The notes under the pieces were generated by a model. The model was not told the DNA's origin and ran no database searches. It saw only the letters and a list, made by a program, of their open reading frames with translations. A stretch of DNA of 64,000 nt, from positions 84,672-148,671 of the forward strand of contig NZ_SZQA01000021.1 in NCBI RefSeq assembly GCF_005233835.1, read 5' to 3'. Of this stretch, positions 49,055-58,313 are shown one piece after another. The first letter of the stretch is position 1, and each line of letters starts with the position of its first letter. The DNA comes from Herbidospora galbida. GTDB taxonomy: Bacteria > Actinomycetota > Actinomycetes > Streptosporangiales > Streptosporangiaceae. The translations under genes were made by a program, and so were the position numbers.

Positions 49055-49974
49055 TCACCATCAACGGCACCACCTGGGTCGCCGAGCCCATCGCCGACGG
49101 CATGGAACGGCTCTGGCGCGTCGACGAGGTCATCCACAGCGAGAGCACGCCGTTCCAGACGCTCGACTTCGCCCGGACCGCCCACGGCATCACCCTGTTC
49201 GCCAACGGAGAGCGGCAGAGCAGCGAGCAGACCCAAGAGGTCTACCACGAGGCGTTGACCATCCCGCCGGTGCTTCTGGCCGACCGGGTCGACCGCTGCC
49301 TCGTCATCGGATCGAGCGAGGGCGTGGCCTGCCAGATGCTCGTCGCCTGCGGGGCGAGCCGGGTCGACCACGTCGACATCGACGAGCAGGCGGTGAAGTT
49401 GTGCGCGAGCCGCCTGCCCTACGGCTACACGGAGAAGGAACTCGCCGCCGCCGAGGGCGACGAGGGCCCGATCCACGTCCACTACGAGGACGGCTACGCC
49501 TTCGTCGAGGCCGCCGTCGCGGCCGGTCAGACCTGGGACGTCGTCATCGTCGACCTCCCCGACGAGACCGACGGCGGAACGGCCCAGCACGACCGCCTCT
49601 ACAGCGCCACGTTCCTCAACCTCTGCGCCCGGGCCCTGGCCCCGGGCGGCGTCATCGCCACCCAGGCCGGCTGCCCGACCATGTGGCGCCAGACCACCCT
49701 GCGCCGCTCGTGGCACAACTTCATCGCGGCGTTCCCGACGGTCGTCTACTTCGGCTCGGCGGCCCACGAGTGGGCCTTCATCAGCGGCCGCCGCGACACC
49801 GTCGACCGCCCCCACGCCGTGATGGGCAGACGGCTCCGCACCCTGTCCTACCGCCCGGTCAGCATCGACGTCCGCACCCTGGACGCCGCCCTGGTGCCCC
49901 CGCTGGAGATCCGGGGAAAATACCCGAAGGCCTGGCGCCGCCGTCCTTTCGGGGGTCCGTCACCCCGATCATGA
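49051..49974 (+). CDS. speE: Spermidine synthase
   Basis: 307 aa aminopropyltransferase. A small N-terminal beta domain (QTLDFARTAHGITLFANGERQ) precedes the Rossmann domain with VIGSSEGVACQML, VDHVDIDEQAV, EDGYAFVEAA and VIVDLPDETDGG. The usual DxxDP site reads DLPDE, and the GGxxG motif is GSSEGVA, both slightly divergent, so another polyamine acceptor is possible. The reaction releases methylthioadenosine, recycled by the mtn genes that follow. Confidence 0.88.
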   Translation: MITINGTTWVAEPIADGMERLWRVDEVIHSESTPFQTLDFARTAHGITLFANGERQSSEQTQEVYHEALTIPPVLLADRVDRCLVIGSSEGVACQMLVACGASRVDHVDIDEQAVKLCASRLPYGYTEKELAAAEGDEGPIHVHYEDGYAFVEAAVAAGQTWDVVIVDLPDETDGGTAQHDRLYSATFLNLCARALAPGGVIATQAGCPTMWRQTTLRRSWHNFIAAFPTVVYFGSAAHEWAFISGRRDTVDRPHAVMGRRLRTLSYRPVSIDVRTLDAALVPPLEIRGKYPKAWRRRPFGGPSPRS

Positions 49975-50032
49975 CCTGCACGTTGACCGGCGTCGGTGAG
50001 GTCCTCTGGCTTCCCGGCGCCTGATCGGCCGA

Positions 50033-50056
50033 GGGCTCCGGAGATGTCCGGGGCCC
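50033..50056 (+). terminator. Terminator after speE
   Basis: GGGCTCCGGA at 50033-50042 pairs with TCCGGGGCCC at 50047-50056 (one G-T wobble) across a GATG loop, then TTCG. Ends the polyamine operon 59 bp after its last stop. Confidence 0.6.
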
Positions 50057-50106
50057 TTCGTCGGTATCCTGCGGACTCCAGACCGGCGCTGTGACGGGGG
50101 TTCGCT

Positions 50107-51129
50107 TTGTCTGATCATCTGCTCTTCTCCTACGGGACGCTGCGGCTCCCGCAGGTCCAGCTCGCCCGGTTCGGCCGTGAGCTCGACGGCCGTCCCGACG
50201 CCCTGGTCGGGTTCCGCCTGGAGACCGTGAAGATCACCGACGCCTCCGTCGTGGCCGACAGCGGGAGTGACGAGCACCCCGTGGCCGTGCCGACGAGCGA
50301 CCCGCGCGACGCCGTCGAGGGGATGGTCTTCACCCTCACGCCCGACGACCTGGCCGCCGCCGACGCCTACGAGGTCGACGACTACCTGCGGGTCAAGGCC
50401 GACCTGCGGTCGGGGGAGAAGGCGTGGGTGTACGTCGACGCCGCCACCGCCGAGGAGTTCCGGGCCACCCGGCTGCTGACCGCCCAGGCCAACGCGATCA
50501 CCCTGTTCGACGAGATCGTCAGGCGCGGCCTCATCGCCCCGGGCCGGACCGAGAAGGACGTCAGCGACGACGTCCGCGACCTGGCCAACGAGATGTTCGG
50601 CACCACCCGCCACTGGCACAAGCGGATCGTCAGGTCGGGGCCGAACACCCTGCTCCCCTACCGCGAGAACCCGCCCAACCGGGTCGTCGAGGCCGACGAC
50701 ATCGTCTTCTGCGACTTCGGGCCGATCTTCGAGGAGTTCGAGGCCGACCTCGGGCGCACCTACGTCCTGGGCGACGACCCCGTGAAGCACCGGCTCGCCG
50801 CCGACCTGCCCGTCGTCTTCGAGGCCGGGCGGCAGTTCTTCGCCGCCGATCCCGAGATGACCGGCGCGCGGCTGTTCGCCGAGGTCGACCGGCTCGCCCG
50901 CGAGCGCGGCTGGGTCCTCGGGCACGTCCACGCCGGTCATCTCGTCGGCGAGTTCCCGCACGAGAAGATCGACGCCGCCGACATCGAGTCCTACGTCGCC
51001 GAGGGCAACACGACCCCGATGCGCCGCATCGACAAGGCCGGGCGGGTGGCCCACTGGATCCTGGAGATCCACCTGGTCGACGCCGATCGCGGCTTCGGCG
51101 GCTTCTACGAGCAGCTGCTCGACCTCTAG
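50107..51129 (+). CDS. Fusion of gamma-glutamylcyclotransferase-like domain and M24 metallopeptidase
   Basis: 340 aa. Residues 1-123 form a GGCT/AIG2-like domain with FSYGTL (9-12) and the catalytic-type E71 in AVEGMVF. Residues 125-340 are a compact M24 (methionine-aminopeptidase fold) enzyme with all metal ligands: D203, D214, H278, E320, E335. TTG at 50107 starts the YGTL domain at normal distance; no better start exists. It converges with mtnD by 4 bp. A gamma-glutamyl peptide or amine might be cut by both parts; substrate unknown. Confidence 0.82.
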   Translation: MSDHLLFSYGTLRLPQVQLARFGRELDGRPDALVGFRLETVKITDASVVADSGSDEHPVAVPTSDPRDAVEGMVFTLTPDDLAAADAYEVDDYLRVKADLRSGEKAWVYVDAATAEEFRATRLLTAQANAITLFDEIVRRGLIAPGRTEKDVSDDVRDLANEMFGTTRHWHKRIVRSGPNTLLPYRENPPNRVVEADDIVFCDFGPIFEEFEADLGRTYVLGDDPVKHRLAADLPVVFEAGRQFFAADPEMTGARLFAEVDRLARERGWVLGHVHAGHLVGEFPHEKIDAADIESYVAEGNTTPMRRIDKAGRVAHWILEIHLVDADRGFGGFYEQLLDL

Positions 51130-51689
51130 CGGCCGGCCGCGATCGTGTCGTAGTCGGGGATCCGCGACGAGATCGAGTCGCCGGTGAAGTCGCCGACCCA
51201 GCCGTCGTCGTCGTGGAAGAAGCGGATGGCCGTGAAGTGCGGCCGGGTGCCCATGTCGAACCAGTGGGTGGTCTGCTTGGGCACGCTCAGCAGGTCGCCG
51301 GGCTCGCAGAACACGGCGTGCACCTTGCCGTCGACGTGCAGGTAGAAGATGCCCGAGCCCGAGACGAAGAAGCGGACCTCGTCGTCGTCGTGGGTGTGCT
51401 CGTTGAGGAACTTGGCGCGGGCCGCGGCGGCGACGTCGGCGGGGGCGTCGGGGCCGAGCTGGGCCACGTCGACGAAGGTGTAGCCCTCCTCGGCGACGAC
51501 GGCGGCGACCTGGTCGCGGTAGGCGGCGAGGACCTCGTCCTGGGTCGCGCCGTCGAGGCCGTCGACGATCTCCCAGTGGCGCAGGCGGACGCCGATCTCC
51601 TTCAGGCTCGTGGCGATCTCGGCCTGGTCTTCGGTCCGCAGGAGGGTCTCGGGGGCCGGGCCGTCGGTGTACACGGTGAGGTAGGTCAT
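51126..51689 (-). CDS. mtnD: Acireductone dioxygenase
   Basis: 187 aa cupin enzyme that oxidises acireductone to the 2-keto precursor of methionine and formate in the methionine salvage pathway. Metal ligands are H98, H100 and E104 in EHTHDDDEV, and H142. It is divergent from the binding-protein gene at 51774, with an 84-bp shared promoter space. Confidence 0.94.
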   Translation of the reverse strand: MTYLTVYTDGPAPETLLRTEDQAEIATSLKEIGVRLRHWEIVDGLDGATQDEVLAAYRDQVAAVVAEEGYTFVDVAQLGPDAPADVAAAARAKFLNEHTHDDDEVRFFVSGSGIFYLHVDGKVHAVFCEPGDLLSVPKQTTHWFDMGTRPHFTAIRFFHDDDGWVGDFTGDSISSRIPDYDTIAAGR

Positions 51690-51773
51690 GGGCTTCGTCC
51701 CTAATCAGCGGCTATCTGCGTAAATCCTACTTGAAAAGTGGACATTACTCCCACGCCTGCCTAGCATCCGAGT

Positions 51774-52865
51774 GTGATTCACGCACGACTTCTCGGCGCA
51801 TCCCTTCTCCTGGGCGTCCTGGCGCTCGCGGGATGCTCCCAGGGAACCTCCACCACGACCACCTCCGCGCCCTCGTCCGCCCCGGCGGCCCCGGTCGCGT
51901 CACCGACCGTCTCCGTCCCGGCCAAGTTCGCCGCCGGGGGAGTCCGGGTCGCTCTCGTACGTCAGCTCTCGTCCGGCGACTACTTCGAGCAGTGGCTCGC
52001 GGGGGCGCAGGCCGAGGCGCAGGCCCTCAAGATCACGCTGGAGGTCTCCAGCGGCGACGGCAACAACGACAAGCAGGCGCTCAACCTGGAGCAGGCCGTC
52101 CAGCAGAAGGCCGACGCGATCATCGTCGACCACGGGTTCGCCGACACCGTCCAGCCCGCCATCAAGAAGGCCGCCGACGCCGGCGTCCCGCTGGTCGCCT
52201 TCGACGTCGACCCGGGCACGCCCAAGGCCGTCGCGCTGACCCAGGACGACCACAAGATCGCCGAACTGGCGCTCGGCGCGCTCAAGGCCGACACCGGAGG
52301 GACCGGCGACGTCCTCTACGTGTACGTCTCGGGCTTCGCCCCCCTCGACCGGCGCAACGAGGTCTGGACGCAGTTCAAGAAGGACAACCCGGGCATCAAG
52401 GAGGTCGCCCAGATCGGCGTGGTCAACAACTCGACCGCGTCGGCCGTGGCCGACCAGGCCAAGGCCGCCCTCCAGGCCAACCCCGACGTGAAGGCGATCT
52501 TCGCGCCGTACGACGAGTTCGCCAAGGGCGCCGCCATCGCGGTCAAGGAGCTCGGCCTCCAGGACAAGATCAAGATCTACGGCGCGGACATCTCCACCGC
52601 CGACATCGGCGTCATCACCGAGCCGAACAGCCCGTGGGTGGCGACCGCCACGACCGACCCGTCGAACGTGGGCCGGATCGCGGTCCGGGCCGCCGCGCTG
52701 CTGGTCGCCGGGGAGCAGGTCGACCCCGAGCTGAAGATCCCGCCGGCCCTGGTCACCCAGAAGCAGCTGCGCGACGGCGGCATCGCCAACATCGAGCAGC
52801 TCACCGGCGCCGTGCCCGAACTGACCACGCCCGACGTCGCGCGGGTGCCCTGGGCCGCTTCGTGA
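51774..52865 (+). CDS. Periplasmic-type sugar-binding lipoprotein (CUT2), probably methylthioribose/ribose
   Basis: 363 aa lipoprotein: signal helix LLGASLLLGVLALAGC with lipobox LALAGC, then a Ser/Thr/Pro linker and a type I periplasmic-binding domain (VRVALVRQLSSGDYFEQWLAGAQAEA, ADAIIVDHG, YGADIS). GTG at 51774. It is coupled by overlap to a RbsC-type permease and then to mtnK, so methylthioribose or a related pentose is the likely ligand. Confidence 0.85.
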   Translation: MIHARLLGASLLLGVLALAGCSQGTSTTTTSAPSSAPAAPVASPTVSVPAKFAAGGVRVALVRQLSSGDYFEQWLAGAQAEAQALKITLEVSSGDGNNDKQALNLEQAVQQKADAIIVDHGFADTVQPAIKKAADAGVPLVAFDVDPGTPKAVALTQDDHKIAELALGALKADTGGTGDVLYVYVSGFAPLDRRNEVWTQFKKDNPGIKEVAQIGVVNNSTASAVADQAKAALQANPDVKAIFAPYDEFAKGAAIAVKELGLQDKIKIYGADISTADIGVITEPNSPWVATATTDPSNVGRIAVRAAALLVAGEQVDPELKIPPALVTQKQLRDGGIANIEQLTGAVPELTTPDVARVPWAAS

Positions 52866-53836
52866 CCCGTGTGCTCTACCGGTATGGCCTGCTGGTCATC
52901 CTGGCCGCCCTGCTGGTCGTCTTCGCGGTGCTCCGGCCCGCCTTCGCCTCGTACGCCAACGCGCTGATCATCCTGCAGTCGGTGGCGATCGTCGGGGTGG
53001 TGGCGCTCGGGGTGACCGTGTCGATGACCACGGGCGGCTTCGACCTGTCGGCGGGCGCGGCGGTCGGCGCGGTCGTCATGGTGACCGCGCTGACCATGGT
53101 CCGGTTCAACCTCACCGGCGGCACCGCGATCGTCGTCGGCCTGCTCACCGGGCTGCTCGTCGCGGGGGTGAACGCGCTGCTCACCGTGGTGGCGCGGATC
53201 CCCGACCTGGTGGCCACGCTGGGCACGATGTTCCTGTTCCAGGGCCTCGCCCTGATCATCACCTCGGGCAAGTCGGTGGCCCCGGGCATGACCGTCGACG
53301 GCGTGCCCGCGCCCGGCCGCTACACCGAGGGCTTCGCCTGGATCGGGGCCGGCAAGATCGGCTCGGTGCCGGTCCCGGTCATCGTGTTCGCGCTGGTCGC
53401 GGTGGTCGTCTACCTGTTCCTCGAACGCACCCGCTGGGGCATCGCCCTGTACGCCATCGGCGGCAACGCCGAGGCCGCGCGCCTCGCCGGCATCCGGGTG
53501 GCCCGCTACCGGGCCTTGGCCTACGCCGTGTCGGGGATCTGCGCGGCCATCGCGGGGATCATGCTGTCGGCCCGGCTCGGCCGGGGCGACGTGGGCGCGG
53601 GCGACCCCTACCTGCTCCAGTCGGTGGCGGCGGCGCTGATCGGCTACGCCGTCCTCGGCGCCAACCGGCCCAACACGGTCGGCACCGTCGTCGGCGCCGT
53701 CTTCATCGGCGTGGTGATCAACGGTATGACCATGCTGAACGCCCCCTACTACACCCAGACCTTCGTCCAGGGCGCCCTGCTGGCAGGGGCCCTCGTCGTG
53801 AGCTACACCCTCAGGAGTTCCGTTGAGCGCCTATGA
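52862..53836 (+). CDS. RbsC-type ABC permease (CUT2)
   Basis: 324 aa with 8-10 membrane helices and the family signatures GGFDLSAGA, GNAEAARLAGIRV (cytoplasmic ATPase-contact loop) and ILSARLG-like AGIMLSARLGRGD. GTG at 52862 overlaps the binding-protein stop, and it overlaps mtnK by 14 bp. There is no RbsA-type ATPase in this operon; the tandem ATPase at 60382 might serve it. Confidence 0.9.
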   Translation: MTRVLYRYGLLVILAALLVVFAVLRPAFASYANALIILQSVAIVGVVALGVTVSMTTGGFDLSAGAAVGAVVMVTALTMVRFNLTGGTAIVVGLLTGLLVAGVNALLTVVARIPDLVATLGTMFLFQGLALIITSGKSVAPGMTVDGVPAPGRYTEGFAWIGAGKIGSVPVPVIVFALVAVVVYLFLERTRWGIALYAIGGNAEAARLAGIRVARYRALAYAVSGICAAIAGIMLSARLGRGDVGAGDPYLLQSVAAALIGYAVLGANRPNTVGTVVGAVFIGVVINGMTMLNAPYYTQTFVQGALLAGALVVSYTLRSSVERL

Positions 53837-54998
53837 GCTGCTGACCGTCGACAACGTGCCCGGCTACCTGGCGAGCCGCCCGGCGCTGGCGGCGTTCGCG
53901 AACCCGGTCTCGGTACGGGAGATCGGCGACGGCAACATGAACATCGTGTTCGCCGTGGAGGTCGAGGGCGGCCCGGGCGTGGTGCTCAAGCAGTCGATGC
54001 CCTACGTCCGGGTCGACCCGGCCTGGCCGATCACCCCCGACCGCAACCGCATCGAGGCGGCCGTGCTGGCCGAGCACGGCCGGGTGGCCCCGGGCCTCGT
54101 GCCCGCCCTGCTCGACGTCGACCACGACCGGCACGTCGTCGCCCTGGAGGACCTCTCGGACCACCGGGTCTGGCGCGGGCTGCTCAACGAGGGCGTGCGC
54201 ACCGACGGGGTCGCCGCCGATCTCGGCCGGTACGTCGCCAAGGTCGCCTTCGGCACCTCGGTGTTCGGCCTGGGCAACTACAGGCACAAGGCCGCGCTGG
54301 CCGCCGCGGTCAACCCCGAGCTGTGCGAGATCACCGAGGACCTGGTCTTCACCGAGCCGTACATCGAGCACGAGCACAACAAGATCCTGCCCGCCACCAA
54401 GGCCGACGTGGCCGCCTACGTGGGCGACCCCGACGTGCGGACCGCGATCGGGCTGGCCAAGCTGGCATTCATGACGCGGGCCGAGGCGCTCATCCACGGC
54501 GACCTGCACACCGGCTCGGTGCTGGTGCGGCCCGGCTCGACCCGGGCGTTCGACGTCGAGTTCGCCTTCTACGGGCCGGTCGGCTTCGACCTCGGCGCGC
54601 TGTGGGGCAACTACGTGCTGGCGGCGGCGCGTGGCTTCGTACAGGGGCAGGAGGAGCACGCCCGATGGGCGCTCGGGCTGGCCGAGGAGACCTGGGCGGC
54701 CTTCGAGACCGAGTTCCGGGCCCTGTGGCCGGAGCGGGTCGACCCCCGGATCTACGGCGACGGCGTGCTGGAGGGCTACCTGGCCACGGTGCGCAAGGAC
54801 GCCGCGGTGTTCGGCGCGGCCAAGGCGGCCCGGCGGATCATCGGATTCGCCCGGGTCAGCGACATCGAGACGCTGCCCGAGGCGCAGCGGGCCGTCGCGA
54901 TCAGGCGGTCGCTGCGGGCGGCGCGGCACCTGCTGACCGCCGAACCCGGCCGGGATCTGTTCGACCGGGTCGGCGGGTATCTTCAGGCAGATTCCTGA
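53823..54998 (+). CDS. mtnK: S-methyl-5-thioribose kinase
   Basis: 391 aa APH-fold kinase. The nucleotide region has EIGDGNMNIVF and VVLKQSMP (lysine); the catalytic loop is LIHGDLHTGSVL and the metal site FDVEFAFYGP. MtnK phosphorylates methylthioribose for MtnA. TTG at 53823 follows AGGAG by six bases. Last gene of the plus-strand operon, ended by the tandem hairpins. Confidence 0.93.
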   Translation: MSAYELLTVDNVPGYLASRPALAAFANPVSVREIGDGNMNIVFAVEVEGGPGVVLKQSMPYVRVDPAWPITPDRNRIEAAVLAEHGRVAPGLVPALLDVDHDRHVVALEDLSDHRVWRGLLNEGVRTDGVAADLGRYVAKVAFGTSVFGLGNYRHKAALAAAVNPELCEITEDLVFTEPYIEHEHNKILPATKADVAAYVGDPDVRTAIGLAKLAFMTRAEALIHGDLHTGSVLVRPGSTRAFDVEFAFYGPVGFDLGALWGNYVLAAARGFVQGQEEHARWALGLAEETWAAFETEFRALWPERVDPRIYGDGVLEGYLATVRKDAAVFGAAKAARRIIGFARVSDIETLPEAQRAVAIRRSLRAARHLLTAEPGRDLFDRVGGYLQADS

Positions 54999-55095
54999 CG
55001 CGAGCCACGGCCGGCCTTCGGCCGTCCGCGTCTCGTTTTGTTTGAGGCAGATTCCTGACGCGAGCCACGGCCGGCCTTCGGCCGTCCGCGTCTCG
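54985..55095. repeat. Tandem 60-bp duplication carrying twin terminators
   Basis: 51 bases at 54985-55035 recur exactly at 55045-55095, unit length 60 bp. The unit includes the mtnK 3' end (codons for QADS and stop) and a hairpin ACGGCCG-GCCTT-CGGCCGT (55007-55025 and 55067-55085) enclosed by GACGCG/CGCGTC, with T-rich sequence after it. It lies between the convergent mtnK and mtnB genes. Confidence 0.88.
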
Positions 55096-55101
55096 CTTTG
55101 A

Positions 55102-55713
55102 TCAGCGAATGGCGATCCGGTAGGCCAGCAGCCACTCGACGCACTCGGTGATGTGCCGGGCGCGGTGCAGGGTGGGCGCCCACGTGTAGAGGCCGTGGTT
55201 GGCGACGATCACGGCGGGCGTCGCCGCGTCGTACACGGCCTCGAAGCGGTCGCCGAGCTCGGTCATGTCCTGGCTGTTCTCGATGACGGGGATGACGACC
55301 TCGTCGTCGTGGGCCAGGCGGCCGATGCCCTTGAGGGTCTCGACGTCCTTCAGGACCACCCCCTTCGGCCAGTGGTGGGCCGCCACCACGGCGTTCAGCG
55401 CGTGGACGTGCACGATCGCGTCGGCGCCGCTCACCGCCGCCACCCGCGCGTGCAGCCCGGCCTCGGCCGAGGGGGTCAGCGGCTCGACGCCCGCGACCTC
55501 CACCGGCTCGCCCGCCGCGCCGACCACGGCGACGTCGGAGGGCGTCAGCTCGCCCTTGTCGAGGCCGCTCGCGGTCACCGCGAGCCGCAGCGGGTCGCGG
55601 GAGACCACCTCCGACAGGTTGCCGGAGGTGCCGCGCATCCAGCCGATCCCGGTGAACCGGGCGGCCTCCACCGCCAGCCGCCCCCCGGCGGCCAGCACGT
55701 CTTCCCTGTTCAT
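55102..55713 (-). CDS. mtnB: Methylthioribulose-1-phosphate dehydratase
   Basis: 203 aa class II aldolase-type enzyme. GTSGNLSEVV binds the phosphate; zinc ligands are H102 and H104 in VHVHALN and H173 in ANHGLY. It converts methylthioribulose-1-P to the diketo intermediate used by MtnC. Eight-base gap to mtnC, same operon. Confidence 0.92.
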   Translation of the reverse strand: MNREDVLAAGGRLAVEAARFTGIGWMRGTSGNLSEVVSRDPLRLAVTASGLDKGELTPSDVAVVGAAGEPVEVAGVEPLTPSAEAGLHARVAAVSGADAIVHVHALNAVVAAHHWPKGVVLKDVETLKGIGRLAHDDEVVIPVIENSQDMTELGDRFEAVYDAATPAVIVANHGLYTWAPTLHRARHITECVEWLLAYRIAIR

Positions 55714-55720
55714 GCCCTGT

Positions 55721-56380
55721 TCATCCGATCTCTTCGAAGCTCGTGACCACCCGATGGGCGCCGAAGTCGGCCCGCTCGCTCGGCTCGCCGGGCCGCCGCA
55801 GCCCGATCGCCTGCCACCCGGCCGCCGCGGCGGCGTCGAGTTCCGCCGGCACGTCCGACAGGAACAGCAGGTCGTCGGTGCCCAGCGCGGCGGCGATGCG
55901 CTCGTAGGAGGCGCTCTCCCGCTTCGGGCCCGCGTTGACGGTGTCGAAGTGGTGTTCGATCAGCACCGACAGGTCGCCGTCGGCGCTGTGCCGGAACCAC
56001 GGCCGCTGGCTGGAGACCGCGCCCGACGAGAAGACCGCCAGGTGTCTCCCTTGGGCGTGCCAGGCGCGCAGCGCGGGCGCGACGTCGGGGAAGAAGTGGG
56101 CGGTCAGCTCGCCGTTCGCGAACCCGGCGGCCCAGATCTGGCCCTGGAGGGTCTTCAGCGGGGTCGCCTTGACGTCGCCGTCCATCCAGCCGTGCAGGAT
56201 GGCGACGGTCTCCTCGGTGGTCGCGCCGCCGGTCTCCTTCACCGCCTGCGCGACCTCGGGGTCGTCGCGGTGGGCGTCGATCCACGGGCCGAGCCGCGAG
56301 CGGGCGTAGGAGTAGAGGCCCACGTGCACCGACTCGGTCGAGCTCGTGGTGCCTTCGATGTCCAGCACGATCCAGCTCAT
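55721..56380 (-). CDS. mtnC: Enolase-phosphatase E1
   Basis: 219 aa HAD enzyme. VLDIEGTTSS at the N-terminus holds the D7/E9 pair typical of MtnC, VFSSGAVSSQ the second HAD motif and DLLFLSDVPAELDAA the last. It enolises and dephosphorylates the diketo intermediate to acireductone for MtnD. Overlaps the nucleoside hydrolase by 4 bp. Confidence 0.93.
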   Translation of the reverse strand: MSWIVLDIEGTTSSTESVHVGLYSYARSRLGPWIDAHRDDPEVAQAVKETGGATTEETVAILHGWMDGDVKATPLKTLQGQIWAAGFANGELTAHFFPDVAPALRAWHAQGRHLAVFSSGAVSSQRPWFRHSADGDLSVLIEHHFDTVNAGPKRESASYERIAAALGTDDLLFLSDVPAELDAAAAAGWQAIGLRRPGEPSERADFGAHRVVTSFEEIG

Positions 56381-57327
56381 CGGGTGAGCACCTCCACGAA
56401 GTCGGCGACGAAGCGGGCCGCGTCCACCTCGGTGATCACCTTGGTGGGCGGGGCGGGCTGGTAGGGGAAGGCCGGCGGCAGCCCGTCGTGGGTCCGCATC
56501 AGCCTGGCCCTGGCCAGGAAACCGTCGGTCCGTACGTTAACCGGCCCGTCGACCGAGGCGGTCGCGAACGTGGGGTCGAGGAGGATCCCGGCCGCCAGGG
56601 GGTCGTGCAGCGGGATGATCCGCCGGCCCCACTCGTTCTGGTAGAAGTCCAGGTAGGCGTCGAGGATCTCGGTCGCGAACCGGGCGACAGGGGTGCCGGC
56701 GGCCCGCAGGGCGTTGATGGCGACCTCGTCGAGGATCGTGGTGGCGGTGACGTTCACGCCGACCATCACCAGCTCGTTGCGGGGGGCCGAGAAGACCGCG
56801 CGGGCCGCCTCCGGGTCGTTGTTGATGTTGGCGTCCACCATCAGCAGTTCGCCGGGCTGGGCGTAGGGACCCGACCCGCCCATCAGCACGACCGAGCGGT
56901 AGCGGGTGAACAGCTCCGGATCGATGCGCAGCGCCTGGCCGAGGTTGGTCAGCGGCCCTAGGGCCAGCAGGTCGAGCTCGCCCGGCTGCTCCCGGCCCAG
57001 CCGGACCAGCAGTTCGGCGGCGCTCTCCCCGGTCGTCTCGGGGAGCGGCCGGTCGTAGCCGACGTCGCCGAGGCCGTCCTTGCCGTGGACGTAACCGGCG
57101 ATGTGGGCGGTGCCGGTGAGGGGTTCGCCCGCGCCCCGGGCGATCGGGACGTCGAGGCCGAGCAGGCGGTTGACGTAGGCGATGTTGCGGGCGGCGTCGG
57201 GCTCGACGCAGTTGCCGAACACCGAGGTGACCGCCACGATCTCGGCGTCGGGGCGGCCCGCCAGGTAGAGCAGGGTGTGGGCGTCGTCGATACCCGTGTC
57301 GGTGTCGACGACGATGCGCCTGGTCAT
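56377..57327 (-). CDS. Inosine-uridine-preferring type nucleoside hydrolase
   Basis: 316 aa. The calcium-binding motif VVDTDTGIDDA (D8, D10, D14, D15) starts the protein; NINNDPEAARAV and the late HDPLAAGIL aspartate are conserved. It lies inside the mtn operon, coupled to mtnC and mtnA by ATGA overlaps, so it probably cleaves methylthioadenosine or imported nucleosides to base and (methylthio)ribose, in the place of MtnN or MtnP. The exact nucleoside is inferred. Confidence 0.9.
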   Translation of the reverse strand: MTRRIVVDTDTGIDDAHTLLYLAGRPDAEIVAVTSVFGNCVEPDAARNIAYVNRLLGLDVPIARGAGEPLTGTAHIAGYVHGKDGLGDVGYDRPLPETTGESAAELLVRLGREQPGELDLLALGPLTNLGQALRIDPELFTRYRSVVLMGGSGPYAQPGELLMVDANINNDPEAARAVFSAPRNELVMVGVNVTATTILDEVAINALRAAGTPVARFATEILDAYLDFYQNEWGRRIIPLHDPLAAGILLDPTFATASVDGPVNVRTDGFLARARLMRTHDGLPPAFPYQPAPPTKVITEVDAARFVADFVEVLTR

Positions 57328-58313
57328 AGTGCCTCTTTCACATTCTCCGGGCGGAAGGCGCCCTTTTCGGTGACGATCCGGGTGACCAGGTCAGGTGGTG
57401 TCGTGTCGAAGGCCGGGTAGTGGCCGGTGACGCCGTGGGCGGCGGTCCTGACCCCCAGGACGTGCAGCACCTCGTCGGGGTCGCGGTGCTCGATGACCAC
57501 GTCGGCCGGGGTGGGGGCCTGCGGGTCGGGGCGCTGGACGAGCGCGTGGAAGGGCAGGCCGAACCGGTTCGCGGCCAGGGCGACGCCGAGCGTGCCGACC
57601 TTGTTGATCACGTGGCCGTCGAGGGTGACGCGGTCGGCCGCGACCAGGGCGACGTCGGCGACGCCGTTGGCCAGCGCGGCGGCGGCCATGCCGTCGGTGA
57701 TCAGCGTGGGCTCGTAGCCCATCTCGACCAGGGTCGCCGCGGTCAGCCGCGCGCCCTGCAGGTAGGGGCGCGTCTCGGTGCAGACGAACTCCAGGTACTT
57801 GCCCTGCTCCTGGGCGGCCTGGACGGTCGCGATCAGGTAGTAGTCGGCCCAGCAGTGGGTCAGCACCGTCGAGCCGTCGGGCAGCAGGCCGGCGGCGTGC
57901 CGCCCGAGGGCGGCCGACCTGTCGCGGTAGGCCTGGTCGTGCGCGGCGGCCGCCGCCTCGACCTGTTCGGCCAGGTCTCCTTCCCGCAGCTCCGCGAGGA
58001 TCGCGGCGACGGCGTCGCGGATGTGGTTGTTGGTGGGGCGGGTGGCGACGAGCCGGTCACCGGCGGCCCGGAGCTCCTTCAGGGCCAGGTCGCGAGGCCG
58101 GTGCCGGACGGCACGGGCGGCCAGCACCATCGCGGCCGTCGTCGCGAACAGCGGGCCCGAGCTCTGCGTGACCATGTCCTTGATCGCCTGGGCGACCTCG
58201 TCGCTGGTCGTGCAGCGGACCCACCGCCGCTCGAACGGGTAGACGCGCCGGTCGAGGATCTCCACCGCGTCGCCGGTCAGCCTGACCGAGTTCGCCAGTT
58301 CAGGCGTGTTCAT
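57324..58313 (-). CDS. mtnA: S-methyl-5-thioribose-1-phosphate isomerase-like (eIF-2B family)
   Basis: 329 aa. Catalytic C154 sits in LTHCWADYYL and D227 in AADRVT, with TRPYLQGARLTA between, as in MtnA and ribose-1,5-bisphosphate isomerase relatives. The loop after the Cys (WAD instead of the common NAG) marks a divergent subgroup. Context supports methylthioribose-1-P isomerisation. It overlaps the permease gene upstream by 14 bp. Confidence 0.85.
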   Translation of the reverse strand: MNTPELANSVRLTGDAVEILDRRVYPFERRWVRCTTSDEVAQAIKDMVTQSSGPLFATTAAMVLAARAVRHRPRDLALKELRAAGDRLVATRPTNNHIRDAVAAILAELREGDLAEQVEAAAAAHDQAYRDRSAALGRHAAGLLPDGSTVLTHCWADYYLIATVQAAQEQGKYLEFVCTETRPYLQGARLTAATLVEMGYEPTLITDGMAAAALANGVADVALVAADRVTLDGHVINKVGTLGVALAANRFGLPFHALVQRPDPQAPTPADVVIEHRDPDEVLHVLGVRTAAHGVTGHYPAFDTTPPDLVTRIVTEKGAFRPENVKEAL

